DNA from: Deefgea rivuli DSM 18356
GTDB lineage: Bacteria; Pseudomonadota; Gammaproteobacteria; Burkholderiales; Chitinibacteraceae
DNA: 64,000 bases
Assembly: GCF_000620145.1 (NCBI RefSeq)
Contig: NZ_KK211081.1
Span: forward strand, 307,878-371,877
Reading direction: 5' to 3'
A program made the translations under genes and the position numbers. Each line of letters starts with the position of its first letter. The stretch's first letter is position 1. Positions 17,698 through 26,974 of the stretch are shown here, one piece after another. The notes below the pieces were generated by a model. It was not told where the DNA came from, searched no databases, and saw nothing but the letters and a program-made list of their open reading frames with translations.

Positions 17698-17722
17698 GAA
17701 TAAATCTTCGGATTTTCTGACG

Positions 17723-17755
17723 AAAACCCACTTCAGTGATGAAGTGGGTTTTTTG
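17723..17755 (+). terminator. Rho-independent terminator after tRNA-Leu
   Basis: AACCCACTTC-AGTGAT-GAAGTGGGTT stem followed by TTTT. Confidence 0.85.
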
Positions 17756-17852
17756 TTGCCTGATAGAAAATCAAGCCCCCATTTTTAAAGACAATAAAGT
17801 CTGTTGATGTTTCACATCAGCAAGCATAAAAATGTGCACGCCATACGATGGA

Positions 17853-18125
17853 GGCGATGTTCAGATTTGGTGTTGATGCTGTGCCGCGCTCGTTGAGCTT
17901 GGGCTTAAAACCCCCGTCCAAGCACACCGAGCACGAAGAAAGACAAACAAGACTTATCGTTTGGCTTTCGCCACGCGAGGGCATCGGGGACCGATGTGCG
18001 CCCGGGGCGGCTTCTTTGCTTACTTTCTTGACCGTTCAAGAAAGTGAGTCCCCGTCGCGGATTGCGACTCCAAAACACCGTGCCGCAGGCACTTAAAACC
18101 ATCAACACGGAATCTGAATATCACC
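17853..18125. mobile_element. MITE-like element, copy 2 (273 bp)
   Basis: Terminal repeats GGCGATGTTCAGATT and AATCTGAATATCACC. It is flanked by a perfect 8-bp direct repeat ACGATGGA (17845-17852 and 18126-18133), a clear target duplication. The interior matches copy 1, including the TTTCTTGACCGTTCAAGAAA hairpin. The right duplication ends 2 bp before a 49-nt palindrome. Confidence 0.82.
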
Positions 18126-18135
18126 ACGATGGAAT

Positions 18136-18184
18136 GGGTATATCAACCTAGACCTTTATTAATAAGGGCAACAAACAAATACCC
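18136..18184. repeat. 49-nt palindromic repeat, copy 2
   Basis: Starts GGGTATAT, ends AAATACCC, with centre CCTTTATTAATAAGGGC. It is 2 bp from the MITE target duplication. Confidence 0.75.
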
Positions 18185-18336
18185 ATGATTAATTAATATG
18201 AAAGCAGAGTCTTGTAAAGTCGGTCTTCAAACCAAGGCGTCGGCTACACGCCATGGCTCGAAGGGGAAAGCCGACAAATCGGGTACACACCACAGCGCCC
18301 CGACCTACAAAGCTACACTTTCACATTAACCGACTA
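18185..18336. other. Structured spacer before the OsmC-YcaO gene
   Basis: Contains GTCGGC near 18240 and GCCGAC near 18269, able to form a stem, plus AAGTCGGTC upstream and CCCCGACC downstream. It reads like another dispersed repeat type, but only this copy is in the window. No coding frame. Confidence 0.35.
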
Positions 18337-20538
18337 CTAACTAGATTTTGCCGCCTTCGCCCGCGCCGCATGCAGTTTTTTGTAGCTGTCGATGACGCGC
18401 TGGTGGCGATCTAGGCCTTCCAGTTTAATGCTGGTTGGCGTTAAACCGTAAAAGCGCACGCTGCCGTCGATTGAGCCGATGACTGCGTCGATGCGCTCGT
18501 TACCAAACATGCGGCGGAAGTTGTGCTCGAAGTCGGCAAATTCCAGCTCATCGTCCATTTCCACTTCAAGCACCACATTCAGCGCTTGATAAAACAAGAC
18601 GCGGTCTAGCGTGTTGTCGTTGTATTGCAAGAACGCGCCAATGAGCTCGTGGGCTTCGCGGTATTGATGCAGCGCGAGATTAATTTGCAGTTTGAGTTCG
18701 AGCACGGTGAGCTGGCCCCAGACGGTATTCTCGTCAAAATCAATGCCGATCAAATCGGAAATATCCGAATAATCGCCCAGCTCGTTGTCGTCGAGTCGCT
18801 CCAGCAGCGAGGCGAGGCGCACGTCGCTTAGGCTGTGCAGGTTCAAAATATCTGCACGGAATAGCAGCGCTTTGTTGGTGTTATCCCAAACCAAATCATC
18901 GATCGGATAGATTTCTGAATAGCCCGGCACCAAAATGCGGCAGGCCGTCGCGCCCAAGTCTTCGTACACCGCCATATAGGCTTCTTTGCCGATGTCGACC
19001 AGAATGCCGAATAAGGCGGCAGCTTCTTTGACATTCGCGTTGTCGCCCTGACTTGAGAAATCCCACTCCACAAACTCGTACTGTGCTTTGGCGCTGAAAA
19101 AGCGCCACGACACCACGCCGCTGGAATCAATGAAATGCTCGACAAAGTTATTCGGCTCAGTGAGGGCTTGGCTTTCCAAGGTCGGGCGCGGCAAGTCGTT
19201 CATGCCTTCAAAACTGCGGCCTTGCAGCAACTCGGTCAGGCTGCGCTCGATGGCGACTTCCAAGCTCGGATGCGCGCCGAACGACGCAAATACGCCGCCA
19301 GTGCGCGGGTTCATCAGCGTCACGCACGCTACCGGATATTGGCCACCGAGCGATGCGTCTTTGACCAAAATCGGAAAGCCTTGTTCTTCGAGACCTTTAA
19401 TCCCCGCTACAATGCTTGGGTATTTCGCCAACACGTCTTGTGGCACATCGGGCAGCGTGATTTCACCTTCCAGAATTTCGCGCTTCACGGCGCGCTCGAA
19501 AATTTCCGACAAGCATTGCACTTGCGCTTCAGCCAACGTATTACCCGCGCTCATGCCATTGCTAACGAAGAGGTTTTCGATCAGATTGCTGGGAAAATAC
19601 ACCGTTTCGCCATCGGATTGGCGAACAAACGGCAAGGAACAAATGCCGCGCTGGGTATTGCCCGAATTGGTATCAAACAGATGCGTACCCAAGAGTTCGT
19701 CATCGGGGTTGAAAATAGGCAGGCAATAGTCGTCGAGGATTTCGCTCGGTAATTCACCGTTCGGCCCTGGCTGAAACCAGTGCTCGCTCGGGTGATGCAC
19801 AAACTCGGCGTTGGCAATGTCTTCACCAAAGTAATGCCCGGCGTAGAAGAAATTGCAACTAATCCGCTCGATAAACTCGCCCAAGGCCGACGCCAAGGCG
19901 CTTTCTTTGCTCGCGCCTTTGCCGTTGGTGAAACACATCGGCGAATGCGCGTCGCGAATATGCAGCGACCACACGTTTGGCACAATATTGCGCCACGAAG
20001 CGATTTCAATTTTCATGCCCAAATCGGCCAACAGCGCCGACATATTGGCGATAGTTTGCTCCAGCGGCAAATCCTTGCCGACGATATACGTGGCGGCATC
20101 TGCATCTGGATTTAAGGTAAGCAAAGCTTGCGCATCAGCATCGAGATTCTCGACTTCTTCAATGACAAACTCAGGGCCGGCTTGCACGACTTTTTTCACC
20201 GTGCAGCGTTCAATCGAGCGCAAAATTCCGAGTCTATCTTTGGCAGAAATATCGGCGGGTAACTCGACTTGAATCTTAAAAATCTGCTGATAGCGGTTTT
20301 CAGGGTCAACAATATTGTTCTGCGACAGGCGGATATGCTCGGTCGAAATCCCGCGCGTTTCACAGTACAACTTCACAAAATACGCCGCACACAAAGCCGA
20401 TGAAGCCAGAAAATAATCGAACGGCCCCGGCGCTGAGCCATCGCCTTTGTAGCGAATCGGCTGATCGGCGATCACCGTGAAATCATCGAACTTGGCTTCT
20501 AGGCGAAGCTTGTCGAGAAAGTTAACCTTAATTTCCAT
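18337..20538 (-). CDS. ycaO: OsmC-YcaO fusion protein
   Basis: A protein of about 733 aa. Residues 1-135 form an OsmC-like domain with both characteristic cysteines (SSALCAAYF, Cys50; ERCTVKKVV, Cys112). Residues about 190-570 form a YcaO domain with ATP/Mg-binding motifs (GKGASKESALASALGEFIER, EAQVQCLSEIFERAVKRE, GAHPSLEVAIERSLTELLQGR). A helical C-terminal region of about 150 residues matches the tail of E. coli YcaO. YcaO proteins activate amide backbones with ATP; E. coli YcaO assists RimO-dependent thiomethylation of ribosomal protein S12. No RiPP precursor or cyclase neighbours are seen, so a housekeeping role is likelier than peptide maturation. ATG 20538 has AAGGAA upstream. Confidence 0.88.
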   Translation of the reverse strand: MEIKVNFLDKLRLEAKFDDFTVIADQPIRYKGDGSAPGPFDYFLASSALCAAYFVKLYCETRGISTEHIRLSQNNIVDPENRYQQIFKIQVELPADISAKDRLGILRSIERCTVKKVVQAGPEFVIEEVENLDADAQALLTLNPDADAATYIVGKDLPLEQTIANMSALLADLGMKIEIASWRNIVPNVWSLHIRDAHSPMCFTNGKGASKESALASALGEFIERISCNFFYAGHYFGEDIANAEFVHHPSEHWFQPGPNGELPSEILDDYCLPIFNPDDELLGTHLFDTNSGNTQRGICSLPFVRQSDGETVYFPSNLIENLFVSNGMSAGNTLAEAQVQCLSEIFERAVKREILEGEITLPDVPQDVLAKYPSIVAGIKGLEEQGFPILVKDASLGGQYPVACVTLMNPRTGGVFASFGAHPSLEVAIERSLTELLQGRSFEGMNDLPRPTLESQALTEPNNFVEHFIDSSGVVSWRFFSAKAQYEFVEWDFSSQGDNANVKEAAALFGILVDIGKEAYMAVYEDLGATACRILVPGYSEIYPIDDLVWDNTNKALLFRADILNLHSLSDVRLASLLERLDDNELGDYSDISDLIGIDFDENTVWGQLTVLELKLQINLALHQYREAHELIGAFLQYNDNTLDRVLFYQALNVVLEVEMDDELEFADFEHNFRRMFGNERIDAVIGSIDGSVRFYGLTPTSIKLEGLDRHQRVIDSYKKLHAARAKAAKSS

Positions 20539-20864
20539 GGGGAATTCCTTCAAATAGCGCTGATAGTGATTTGCTCGCTATTATCCGGTTTTTTGTCGCC
20601 CTAGTCCTGTGCTTCTGAGTCATGCCGCTGACCGCCTTCTCACTACTGCTAATTACGTTGGCAGAGCCCGCTGCAATTATGCAGTGGGATTGCCCCACAC
20701 GTTCCCTGCACAATGAATTCAGTTACTGCAAACCGCCTTTCACAACCCGCATTGCCACAAGCAACATTCTTTCTGACAAAATTGAGCGAAAGTTACACTT
20801 TGCAGCCTTTTGCTGACTATTTTCCGGCAGAATAGACCACATCCTGAAGTTTGCCGAGTGAGCC
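20539..20864. other. Divergent promoter region, ycaO / pyc
   Basis: A 326-bp gap between divergent genes. It must hold promoters for both, but I see no convincing consensus elements, hairpins or gene. Confidence 0.35.
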
Positions 20865-23800
20865 ATGAAAAAAATCCGCAAAATCCTGATCGCTAACCGC
20901 TCTGAAATCGCCATCCGTGTGATGCGCGCCGCCTCTGAAATGGGTATTGCTACCGTCGCGATTTATGCACGCGAAGACCGTTTTGCGCTGCATCGTTTTA
21001 AAGCCGATGAAAGCTACATGGTCGGCGAAGGCCAAACCCCGATTGCGGCTTATTTAGATATTGAAAGTATTTTGCGGATTGCCAAAACGGCGGGCGTCGA
21101 TGCGATTCACCCAGGTTATGGCTTTCTATCAGAAAACCCAGATTTTGCCGAAGCCTGTGCCCGCGAAGGCATACTCTTTATTGGTCCAAGCCCAACGGTG
21201 ATGCGCACCTTGGGCAATAAAGTCGCCGCACGTAATGCCGCAGTGGCTGCTGGTGTGCCAGTCATGCCAGCGACCTTGCCTTTGCCACGCGATATGGCGC
21301 AATGCTTGGCGATGGCAAGCGACGTTGGCTATCCGCTGATGCTCAAAGCAAGCTGGGGCGGTGGTGGCCGTGGCATGCGCGTCATTGAAACAGCGGATGA
21401 TTTACCCGGCAGCATCGTCACCGCACGCAGCGAAGCGCTGGCGGCGTTTGGTAATGATGAAGTGTATTTAGAGAAATTAGTCCGCCGCGCGCGCCACGTT
21501 GAAGTGCAATTGCTCGGCGATACGCATGGCAATCTGGTGCATTTATTTGAGCGCGACTGCACGATTCAGCGCCGCAATCAAAAAGTCGTCGAGCGCGCAC
21601 CTGCTCCCTACCTCACCGACGAAACCCGTGAAGAACTCTGCAACGCCGCATTGCGTCTTGGCAATGCAGTGGGGTATAGCCATGCAGGCACCGTAGAGTT
21701 TTTGATGGACGCCGATACTGGCAAGTTTTATTTTATTGAAGTTAATCCGCGTATTCAGGTTGAACACACCGTTACCGAGCAAGTCACCGGCATCGACATT
21801 GTTAAAGCGCAAATTCGCGTCACCGCTGGCGCTAGCCTCGCCGATCCGTCAACCGGTGTTCCGCCACAGTCCGAATTACGTCTGTCTGGCCATGCGATTC
21901 AATGCCGCGTGACCACCGAAGATCCAGAGAATAACTTTGTACCGGATTATGGCCGCCTGACGGCGTATCGCAGCCCAGCCGGTTTTGGTATTCGCCTTGA
22001 TGCGGGTACCGCGTATCCGGGCGCCGTGATTACGCCTTACTACGATTCGCTACTGGTGAAAGTCACCGCTTGGGCATCCACGCCGCTGGAAGCCTCGCAG
22101 CGCATGGAACGCGCACTGCGGGAATTCCGCATTCGTGGCTTGTCGACCAATTTGCTCTTCCTTGAAAACGTCATCAGTCACCCGCAATTTTTGTCCGGCG
22201 AAGCAATCACCCGCTTTATTGATCTGACGCCTGAGCTGTTTAAATTCACACATCGCCGCGATCGCGCTTCGCGCCTGCTGCGTTTTATTGGCAATGTGGT
22301 GGTCAACGGCAATCCTGAAATGCAAGGTCGTACCCGCCCTGCACTACCGCTGTCGGAACCTATTCTGCCAAAAATCATCCTCGATACGCATATTCCGCAA
22401 GGCACGCGCAGCATTTTGCTCGAGCGCGGCGCGCAAGGTTTTGCTGATTGGATGAAAGCGCAACCGCAAGTCTTGCTGACCGACACGACGATGCGCGACG
22501 CGCATCAATCGCTGTTTGCAACGCGGATGCGTACGCACGATATGGTCAAAATCGCGCCGCATTATGCGCGCCTGCTACCGAATTTATTGTCGATGGAATG
22601 CTGGGGCGGCGCGACGTTTGACGTGGCGATGCGCTTTTTGAAAGAAGATCCGTTCGAGCGCTTGCGCGACTTACGCGCCGCAGTGCCGAACATCCCATTC
22701 CAAATGCTGCTGCGCGCGTCCAACGCCGTCGGTTACACCAATTACCCCGATAATGTCGTTCGCTACTTTGTGCAGCAAGCGGCGATCAATGGCGTGGATA
22801 TTTTCCGTGTGTTTGACTCGCTCAACTGGGTCGAAAACATGCGCGTCGCGATGGATGCGGTCATCGAAGCCGGTGGCGTCTGCGAAGGCACCATCTGCTA
22901 CACCGGCGATTTATTTGATGTGAGCCGTAGCAAATACAATTTGGCCTATTACGTCAAAATGGCCAAAGAACTCGAAAAAGCCGGCGCGCACGTCTTAGGC
23001 ATTAAAGACATGGCCGGCATTTGCCGCCCACGCGCCGCAGCGGCCTTGGTCAAAGCGCTCAAAGAAGAAACCGGTTTGCCGATTCATTTCCACACGCACG
23101 ACACCAGCGGCATCTCGGCCGCCAGTGTGCTTGCCGCGATTGAAGCGGGTGTGGATGCGGTTGACGGCGCACTCGATGCAATGAGCGGCCTCACCTCGCA
23201 GCCGAATTTGGGCGCGATTGTTGCCGCGCTGGAAGGGACTGAACGCGCGCCACACGTCGATCTAAAACACATGAAATCGCTATCAACCTACTGGGAAGGC
23301 GTGCGCCGCTATTACTCGCCTTTCGAAGCCGATATGCGCGCAGGTACGTCGGATGTGTATCAACACGAAATGCCCGGCGGCCAGTACACCAATCTGCGCG
23401 AGCAAGCGATTGCGACGGGTTTGGCTTCGCGCTGGCCAGAAGTCTCGCGTGCGTATGCCGATGTGAACCGTGCGTTTGGCGATATTGTCAAAGTGACACC
23501 GACGTCCAAAGTCGTTGGCGATATGGCGCTGTGGCTGGTCTTGAATGATTTAACAATGAGCGACGTTGAAGCGGCGGAGCGTGATTTTGATTTCCCCGAA
23601 TCAGTGATTTCACTGTTTAAAGGTGAACTTGGCCTGCCGCCTGATGGCTTCCCGCTCGCACTACAACGCAAAATTCTTAAAGGTGCGAAACCGCTCACCG
23701 AGCGCCCAGGTGCGAATTTGCCACCAGCCGATTTGGAAGCGACTCGCGCTGAAGCCGAAAAAGCTACTGGCCGCAAGATTAGCGATGCCGATCTGGCTTC

Positions 23801-24329
23801 CTACCTGATGTATCCCAAAGTCTTCCGTGATTTTGCCGAGCATCTAAGCCACTTTGGTAATGTATCTAAATTGCCAACACCCGTATTCTTCTATGGTCTG
23901 AGCGAACACGAAGAAGCCACTGCCGAACTAGAGCCTGGCAAGGGCTTGATTATGACCTTGCAAGGTCAAAATGACGTGCCTAACGAGGGCGAAGTGAAGC
24001 TGTTTTTCGAGCTCAACGGCCAACCTCGCACCGTTAATATCGCCAAAACAGCCAGCACAGCCGCCGGAGTAACGGCGCGCGCCAGCCATCAGCGCGCAGA
24101 AACTGGCAACCCCGCCCACATCGGCGCGCCAATGCCGGGCATGGTGGTGAATATTGCGGTCAAAGTCGGCCAGCACCTCGAAAAAGGCGACACGCTACTC
24201 GCCATCGAAGCGATGAAAATGGAAACCGCAATCCGCGTTGAATACGCCGCCAAAGTCAAAGAAGTTCTAGTCAAACGCGGCAGCGCAGTGAAAGCACATG
24301 ATTTGCTGATTGTGCTGGAAGCAATGTAA
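20865..24329 (+). CDS. pyc: Pyruvate carboxylase
   Basis: A 1154 aa single-chain biotin enzyme making oxaloacetate from pyruvate, bicarbonate and ATP, an anaplerotic step. Biotin carboxylase domain, residues 1-450: HPGYGFLSENPDFAEAC, ATP-grasp loop KASWGGGGRGMRV, FIEVNPRIQVEHTVTEQVTGID. Carboxyltransferase, about 545-830: LLTDTTMRDAHQSLFATRMRT, ECWGGATFDVAMRFL, HFHTHDTSG. The C-terminal biotinyl domain has AIEAMKMETA with the biotinylated Lys. All three are fused, as in bacterial and eukaryotic Pyc and unlike two-subunit enzymes. The CT domain is followed by a linker with an Ala/Thr-rich segment. ATG 20865 has GAG upstream and a terminator follows at 24376. Confidence 0.96.
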   Translation: MKKIRKILIANRSEIAIRVMRAASEMGIATVAIYAREDRFALHRFKADESYMVGEGQTPIAAYLDIESILRIAKTAGVDAIHPGYGFLSENPDFAEACAREGILFIGPSPTVMRTLGNKVAARNAAVAAGVPVMPATLPLPRDMAQCLAMASDVGYPLMLKASWGGGGRGMRVIETADDLPGSIVTARSEALAAFGNDEVYLEKLVRRARHVEVQLLGDTHGNLVHLFERDCTIQRRNQKVVERAPAPYLTDETREELCNAALRLGNAVGYSHAGTVEFLMDADTGKFYFIEVNPRIQVEHTVTEQVTGIDIVKAQIRVTAGASLADPSTGVPPQSELRLSGHAIQCRVTTEDPENNFVPDYGRLTAYRSPAGFGIRLDAGTAYPGAVITPYYDSLLVKVTAWASTPLEASQRMERALREFRIRGLSTNLLFLENVISHPQFLSGEAITRFIDLTPELFKFTHRRDRASRLLRFIGNVVVNGNPEMQGRTRPALPLSEPILPKIILDTHIPQGTRSILLERGAQGFADWMKAQPQVLLTDTTMRDAHQSLFATRMRTHDMVKIAPHYARLLPNLLSMECWGGATFDVAMRFLKEDPFERLRDLRAAVPNIPFQMLLRASNAVGYTNYPDNVVRYFVQQAAINGVDIFRVFDSLNWVENMRVAMDAVIEAGGVCEGTICYTGDLFDVSRSKYNLAYYVKMAKELEKAGAHVLGIKDMAGICRPRAAAALVKALKEETGLPIHFHTHDTSGISAASVLAAIEAGVDAVDGALDAMSGLTSQPNLGAIVAALEGTERAPHVDLKHMKSLSTYWEGVRRYYSPFEADMRAGTSDVYQHEMPGGQYTNLREQAIATGLASRWPEVSRAYADVNRAFGDIVKVTPTSKVVGDMALWLVLNDLTMSDVEAAERDFDFPESVISLFKGELGLPPDGFPLALQRKILKGAKPLTERPGANLPPADLEATRAEAEKATGRKISDADLASYLMYPKVFRDFAEHLSHFGNVSKLPTPVFFYGLSEHEEATAELEPGKGLIMTLQGQNDVPNEGEVKLFFELNGQPRTVNIAKTASTAAGVTARASHQRAETGNPAHIGAPMPGMVVNIAVKVGQHLEKGDTLLAIEAMKMETAIRVEYAAKVKEVLVKRGSAVKAHDLLIVLEAM

Positions 24330-24375
24330 GCGGCCCGCCATTGGTTTAAAGCCGATCAATACAGCTTCTCGACAA

Positions 24376-24408
24376 TAAAAAAGACCTAGAGCCTAGGTCT
24401 TTTTTTAA
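24376..24408 (+). terminator. Rho-independent terminator after pyc
   Basis: AAGACCTAG-AGC-CTAGGTCTT stem then a T-run, about 47 bp after the stop codon. Confidence 0.88.
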
Positions 24409-24514
24409 TCTATGTCTCCTAACTATGAACCATAGAGCGCTTTTGAATGATAAATCTGCTCCAGCAATTTTAAGCAATAAACCCAAAGCATCGCATGAGC
24501 GCTGCAGCAAATCG

Positions 24515-24985
24515 CTATCTCTTACTTTTTACGACCCATAAGTAAATATTGAGAGCTCCGATAACTAGCGCCACGGGCACGCCAATTTCAATCAGCGATG
24601 TCTCCCCGTTCCAGCTCATGATCTGCCCCAGAAAAGTGACCGCCATCACCGCAACAACGACCGTAACAAGAGAACATTTGAGATCTTCAAAAGTATGGAT
24701 TTCCAATCGAGATGCCATTTTGAAATCTGAATCGATGAAAAGCTCATAAAGTCCAAGGGCAAGAATAAGCATCACGGTGCCAAGAAGGAATAAGTCAAAG
24801 ATCTCAATGAAATCGAGCATCAAGCCCTTAGCACCAGCAGACGATACATCGCCAGGGCTCAGCGTCCGCAAGATAACCACCACAGTATCAACAAGAGCAT
24901 AACCATACAAAGCGATAGCCGAGAGAAGTGACCCCATTACAGCGGCAAGTACCAAATAGCGACTTGCATTTAATAACTGCCTCAT
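24515..24985 (-). CDS. YqhA/UPF0114 family membrane protein
   Basis: A 156 aa inner-membrane protein with three or four hydrophobic segments (YLVLAAVMGSLLSAIALYGYAL, FDLFLLGTVMLILALGLYELF, VTVVVAVMAVTFLGQI, IGVPVALVIGALNIYLWVV). The family pattern FDLFLLGTVMLILALGLYELFI and FEDLKCSLVTVVVAVMAV is clear. Function unknown. ATG 24985 is preceded by CAGGAGGTTTCAAGATC, a strong ribosome binding site. It is the last chromosomal gene before the left att site of the putative island. Confidence 0.85.
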   Translation of the reverse strand: MRQLLNASRYLVLAAVMGSLLSAIALYGYALVDTVVVILRTLSPGDVSSAGAKGLMLDFIEIFDLFLLGTVMLILALGLYELFIDSDFKMASRLEIHTFEDLKCSLVTVVVAVMAVTFLGQIMSWNGETSLIEIGVPVALVIGALNIYLWVVKSKR

Positions 24986-25280
24986 GATCTTGAAACCTCC
25001 TGCCCATCAGCGACGGCGCGCACGCACGTACACTCAATAAGGGCGCTAAATTTGTTCATCATCAATTTCTCTCTGTGATCGAAAACAACAAGATATCACT
25101 CCGCCAAGCTGGCAGTCCATGCAAGCAGTATTAAAAATACATGCAATTAAATTTAAGCAGCCAACATAAGCAACGTTGCCATCTGTAAACATAGAAACGG
25201 TTAATTTCAACCTGTACTTCTTCGACGGCCTTGCATCGTTTCTAAATCCATAGGTGAATTCTACAAAGTACCTCAGAGAA
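24986..25280. other. Gap left of the island, no gene seen
   Basis: AT-rich intergenic DNA between the YqhA-like gene and the left att repeat. No reading frame or structured repeat recognised. Confidence 0.35.
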
Positions 25281-25374
25281 TTTGAACAAAAAAAGGTCTT
25301 AGCATTTCTGCTAAGTCCTTAATTTTACTGGTGGGCCTTCACGGACTTGAACCGTTGATCAAAGGATTATGAGT
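25281..25374. repeat. Left attachment-site repeat (attL): terminator plus 3' part of CAU tRNA
   Basis: About 94 bp in direct repeat with 41777-41873. It contains a hairpin TCTTAGCATTTCTGCTAAG and, from 25329, the 3' 46 nt of the CAU tRNA (TGGTGGGCCTTCACGGACTT on this strand) up to the anticodon. Then similarity stops. Two changes in the tRNA part (TTGATC for TGGACC) show decay. A recombinase gene starts 174 bp inside. Confidence 0.75.
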
Positions 25375-25515
25375 ACCCTACTAGCCACATTTATCGACAT
25401 TGACCAAAATATAAAAACCAACAAAAAACCATATAAAACAAGGCATAAATCCATCTTTGCCTACACACCATAAAAATAATACCTTCGTGTAAATTGATTG
25501 ATATTGACGTATAGT

Positions 25516-25535
25516 GCCTACACAGCGCCTACACG
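25516..25535. promoter_or_regulatory. Candidate integrase arm-type site, left
   Basis: The motif GCCTACAC-AGC-GCCTACACGG (an internal repeat of GCCTACA) occurs here and, with one mismatch, at 41742-41762 next to the right att site. It also overlaps the leader of the recombinase gene. Assignment as a binding site is inference. Confidence 0.45.
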
Positions 25536-25547
25536 GAGCTAAAATCA

Positions 25548-26459
25548 ATGGCACGAATCAAACTAACCACTGGCCGCATTCAAGACTTTCAATTGGAAGA
25601 AGGTAAGCAGCAAAGCTACCTTTACGACACCGAATCACGCGGCTTGGCCGTGCGAGCGACACGCGGTAGTAAGTCGTTTATTTTTGAGCGTCGAGTGAAC
25701 GGCAAAACAATGCGCGTCACACTCGGTGCCGTAAATGACATTACGATTGAAGATGCACGAAGCAAAGCAGATGCGCTGATTGCTCAGGTGGCCGAAAAAG
25801 TTGACCCGCGTATTGAGAAAGCACAAGCGGATGCCGCCGCCGCACTGCAAGCCGAGAAAGACAGAATCGAACTTGCCAAGCTCAAGGCAGAGCAAGCCGA
25901 ACAAAACCAGCTCACCGAATTACAAAAAACCACCTTGGGCGACGTTTGGCCCGTCTACATTGCCGCCCGTAAACACCGCTGGAGCGATTTGTCATTGCGT
26001 GACCATCTACGCGCCGTGCAATTGGCTGGAGAGCCGCACCGACGCACCAAAGGCGAAACCGTGGCCGCGCCGTTGGTGTCACTACTAGATTGCCGTTTGA
26101 TTGATTTGAACGCCGACAAAATCAAAGCGTGGCTTGATACAGAGACCGTAACCCGCCCTTCTAGTGCCGCCCGTTGCTTTCGCTTGCTGCGTGGTTGTTT
26201 GAATTGGTGCGGTGAAGATGGTAGCCCCTATATTGGCCTTGCGCCTGTCGATGCACACAGCGCCAAGCGAGTGCGTGAAGCAGTGCCGAGCAATGGCACT
26301 AAGAGCGACTGCCTACAAAAAGAAATGCTCCCTGCGTGGTTTGCTGCGGTCAAAATGCAGAGTAACGTCGTTGTGTCGGCTTACCTGCAAACCTTGCTAC
26401 TCACTGGCGCAAGAACGAGCCGAATGTACGCTTTGCCCTTCACGAAGCTATTGCGATAA
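25548..26459 (+). pseudogene. Truncated tyrosine recombinase (integrase) of the island
   Basis: A 303 aa frame with the N-terminal arm-binding domain of P4/DUF4102-type integrases (LYDTESRGLAVRATRGSKSFIFERRVNGKTMRVTLG, then ITIEDARSKADALIAQ), a coiled linker rich in Ala/Glu/Gln, and a core-binding domain (LGDVWPVYIAARKHRWSDLSLRDHL). The catalytic domain begins with LLLTGAR but then changes to TSRMYALPFTKLLR and stops. The HxxR and nucleophile Tyr motifs are absent, so it cannot catalyse strand exchange. It lies just inside attL. The DNA after the break reads RFALHEAIAINPATLCDALS in another frame, perhaps the tail of a different gene joined by deletion. Confidence 0.8.
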
Positions 26460-26555
26460 ACCCAGCGACGTTATGCGATGCCTTGAGTATGACGCTGATA
26501 ACTAAAAAACCAGTTTCATTGGTTAACTTAATGACACGCCAAGTTACCAAGACAT

Positions 26556-26571
26556 AAACCCTATAGGGTTT
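26556..26571. promoter_or_regulatory. Perfect palindrome upstream of the small regulator-like gene
   Basis: AAACCCTATAGGGTTT, 16 bp. The same half-site recurs at 26637-26657. Possible operator of the 67-aa protein. Confidence 0.45.
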
Positions 26572-26636
26572 GTTGATGCTGATAGCAGCTTGCAAGCAGA
26601 GTGCTAGCAGGTCGGACAGCAGATGCAAAAGTATCG

Positions 26637-26657
26637 AACCCTATCCTGTGTAGGGTT
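26637..26657. promoter_or_regulatory. Second half-site pair AACCCTA ... TAGGGTT
   Basis: Arms AACCCTA and TAGGGTT separated by 7 bp, 30 bp before the start of the 67-aa gene, with the same arms as the palindrome at 26556. Confidence 0.45.
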
Positions 26658-26686
26658 TGGATTATCTGATGTAGGAGAAAAGAACG

Positions 26687-26890
26687 ATGACGACTAATAG
26701 CGAACGAATCAAACGCTATCGCCAGCGCATGAAGCAAAAAGGTTTTGTGAATATTGGCGCGATGGTATCGAGTGAGCTTTATGCTTTGCTGGCTAATGAG
26801 AGACAGCCGAACGAATGCACAGGCCGAGTTTTAGAGCGATTGATACTGGGTGCAAGCTATAAACGACCAAAGCACAAGCGGGTTACTTGA
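26687..26890 (+). CDS. Small basic protein, possible ribbon-helix-helix regulator
   Basis: A 67 aa basic protein. It opens TNSERIKRYRQRMKQKGFVNIGAMVSSELYALL, a pattern (R-x-x-x-Y-R-x-R-M-K-x-x-G-(F/Y)-(V)-x-(I/L)) that I associate with short plasmid or island-borne RHH-like proteins, and ends in VLERLILGASYKRPKHKRVT. A good ribosome binding site (TAGGAGAAAAGAACG) precedes the ATG. Two inverted repeats with identical arms lie upstream, suggesting autoregulation. The assignment is tentative; function unknown. Confidence 0.6.
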   Translation: MTTNSERIKRYRQRMKQKGFVNIGAMVSSELYALLANERQPNECTGRVLERLILGASYKRPKHKRVT

Positions 26891-26945
26891 AATAGTAGAC
26901 GCAATACATGCGCGAGATTAACTACTTAATAAAACTTATGGTTGA

Positions 26946-26974
26946 GCGAGCCACTGGAAACGGTGGCTTTTTTC
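26946..26974 (+). terminator. Rho-independent terminator
   Basis: GAGCCAC-TGGAAACG-GTGGC with TTTTTT following, about 55 bp after the 67-aa gene. Confidence 0.75.

Noticed and set aside
18337..20538. YcaO gene as part of a RiPP (thiazole/oxazole peptide) cluster
   Set aside because: No precursor peptide, dehydrogenase, protease or exporter gene lies nearby; the OsmC-YcaO fusion with the E. coli-type C-terminal region points to ribosomal protein modification.
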